Shown here: piece by piece, positions 42,637 through 43,289 of the stretch
How positions within the stretch are numbered: position 1 is the stretch's first letter
Layout of the letters: each line of letters opens with the position of its first letter
Assembly: GCA_012744275.1 (NCBI GenBank)
Contig: JAAYIE010000080.1
Coordinates: 1-43,289 of the forward strand
Origin: Desulfobulbaceae bacterium
Lineage (GTDB): Bacteria; Desulfobacterota; Desulfobulbia; Desulfobulbales; Desulfobulbaceae
Reading direction: 5' to 3'
DNA: 43,289 nt
Notes under the pieces: model-generated
What the model was told of the DNA's origin: nothing
What the model saw: only the letters and a program-made list of their open reading frames with translations
Databases searched by the model: none
Translations under genes and position numbers: made by a program

Positions 42637-42726
42637 TTAATAGTAATAGTAGTAATAATAGGTGGAGCTGACAGATTCTAAGGGATTATGCTTAAAGAAC
42701 TGCGGTGCAACATAACTCTTTTTCAT
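42637..42726 (-). CDS. RiPP precursor peptide ending in seven tyrosines
   Basis: A 29-codon gene too short for routine gene finders. The peptide starts MKKSYVAPQFF, runs through KHNPLES, then VSST, and ends in seven Tyr encoded by four TAT and three TAC codons in mixed order. The leader contains Y5-x2-P8, the tyrosine-proline motif recognised by PqqD-like B1 proteins in lasso systems. A good ribosome binding site (CAGGAG, 42735-42740) lies 8 bases upstream. The ATG overlaps the stop of the PqqD-like gene as ATGA. The Thr at 22 is near the leader end; lasso B2 enzymes prefer Thr at position -2, which would leave six Tyr, while cleavage after Thr22 would leave seven. No lasso cyclase is present. 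The peptide is the likely substrate of the whole cluster. Confidence 0.85.
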   Translation of the reverse strand: MKKSYVAPQFFKHNPLESVSSTYYYYYYY

Positions 42727-43028
42727 GACTGAATCTCCTGAACCGGTTGTTGAGTTAGCAGTTTGTTGCTGAGCAAACCTTGTACAAACGCTACCACATC
42801 GGCTTCGGCCTGCGCAAGGGAAACATCATACTCGGCGGTAACAGCCTCGACCACCTGGGCAATGGTTTTGTGTTCTGCCAGAAACAACCAGGTTAATCTG
42901 CCGATTTCATTAAAAGAAAAATACTCGCCCGAGGCAAGCTGCAGCACAATCAATTCTCCCTTGATGTCTCGCCAGGAAATGCCCTCGGTCGGTTGAAACA
43001 GGCTATCCTTACTGATTTTTACTTCCAT
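42723..43028 (-). CDS. PqqD-like RiPP recognition protein (B1-type)
   Basis: Predicted 101-residue PqqD-family chaperone. The winged-helix pattern of a RiPP recognition element is clear: an N-terminal strand, GISWRDIKGELIVLQLASGEYFSFNEIG, then TWLFLAEHKTIAQVVEAV and a final helix FVQGLLSNKLL. Such proteins bind the leader of a precursor and present it to the modifying enzymes. The ATG at 43028 is chosen because AAGGAA lies 7 bases upstream; an in-frame ATG at 43043 would overlap that site. Its stop overlaps the precursor start, so the two are translationally coupled. Confidence 0.88.
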   Translation of the reverse strand: MEVKISKDSLFQPTEGISWRDIKGELIVLQLASGEYFSFNEIGRLTWLFLAEHKTIAQVVEAVTAEYDVSLAQAEADVVAFVQGLLSNKLLTQQPVQEIQS

Positions 43029-43049
43029 ATTGTATTCCTTCATAAGCTG

Positions 43050-43229
43050 CTACATTGAGTGGTCACCGTACAAGGCGCGTCGCCATTGTTCAAGAAAAAT
43101 GAGCACCATCCACTGTGCCTTGCCCAGTACCGGGAACAGGGCTAAGCTCATTCGGACAACCCCGCAATTTTGCCAAGCATGCTGCCCTGTTTCTTTATAC
43201 GGAGATTCGTGGAAGGAACCGGTACTCAT
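43050..43229 (-). CDS. Possible 59-residue ORF upstream of the PqqD-like gene
   Basis: An open frame from ATG (43229) to TAG (43050) encodes 59 residues. It begins MSTGSFHESPYKETG and later holds AWQNCGVVRMSL, a hydrophobic MVLIFLEQWRRAL and the end YGDHSM. GGGG lies just before the ATG. The stop is 21 bases before the preferred PqqD-like start and 6 bases before the alternative start. I do not recognise it. It could be a small cluster gene, a second substrate or a leader peptide, or a chance ORF. Confidence 0.4.
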   Translation of the reverse strand: MSTGSFHESPYKETGQHAWQNCGVVRMSLALFPVLGKAQWMVLIFLEQWRRALYGDHSM

Positions 43230-43289
43230 CCCCGCACAAACATGGTAGATGTACGAAGCTACTGCGTAAGGATAATTTATATGGAGGGA
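43230..43289. other. Right edge of window, cluster upstream region
   Basis: The last 60 bases may contain the promoter of the RiPP cluster. On the minus strand ATATAAATTATCC (near 43270-43282) could give a -10 element, but its -35 would lie outside the window. Genes further upstream cannot be excluded. Confidence 0.3.

Noticed and set aside
42637-42660. Poly-Tyr run as a phase-variable microsatellite
   Set aside because: TAT and TAC codons are mixed, so the tract is not a uniform triplet repeat; slippage cannot be excluded but is less likely.
1-43289. tRNA, rRNA, CRISPR arrays, insertion sequences
   Set aside because: None could be recognised by eye on either strand.

Overview
The window reads as chromosome of a Gram-negative, probably anaerobic bacterium, most likely Desulfobacterota and perhaps Desulfobulbales. 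This placement is inferred from gene content: an aspartokinase-citramalate synthase pair (lysC-cimA), a small DUF4911-like gene beside miaB, an outer-membrane omptin, a YdbH/YnbE/YdbL envelope operon and LPS-type cell-envelope genes. I saw no rRNA, tRNA, CRISPR array, transposase or phage gene.

Positions 1-21,000 are mostly envelope and housekeeping functions. They hold an omptin protease, a PlsC acyltransferase and a ComF-like phosphoribosyltransferase. Next come a leftward group (HlyD-type adaptor, L,D-transpeptidase, O-acetylhomoserine sulfhydrylase) and the rightward ydbH-ynbE-ydbL operon. A leftward group of ClC transporter, RapZ-C-like protein, phasin-like coiled coil and UbiB/ABC1 kinase follows, then an EmrE-type SMR protein, aquaporin Z, and a 1139-residue class A penicillin-binding protein with a large insertion in its transpeptidase domain.

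Positions 21,000-34,000 hold metabolism and RNA modification: a PHP phosphoesterase, miaB, a DUF4911-like gene, purB, and a tight leftward run lysC-cimA-HhH protein-miaA-recJ. On the plus strand are ndk, an alpha/beta hydrolase lipoprotein, a dCMP deaminase and an S4-domain protein. At 34,080-34,312 lies a frameshifted, truncated remnant of an alanine/glycine:cation symporter gene. Three related intergenic repeats (near 10,850, 15,360 and 21,800) can all be read in one frame as a similar short peptide.

Positions 34,313-43,289 are the exciting part: a leftward RiPP (ribosomally made, post-translationally modified peptide) gene cluster in which most neighbouring genes overlap by 1-4 bases. In transcription order it holds a possible 59-residue ORF, a PqqD-like recognition protein, a 29-codon precursor gene whose product ends in seven tyrosines, an intrinsic terminator, an HprK-like kinase, a radical SAM/SPASM enzyme, an NTP_transf_5 nucleotidyltransferase, a B12-binding radical SAM protein with a second CX3CX2C motif, another radical SAM/SPASM enzyme, a lasso-type B2 leader peptidase and a CPBP-type membrane protease. 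The recognition protein, B2 peptidase and leader style resemble lasso peptide systems, but no asparagine-synthetase-like lasso cyclase is visible. The poly-Tyr core together with three radical SAM proteins suggests a different, apparently undescribed product. The cluster may continue beyond the right edge of the window.
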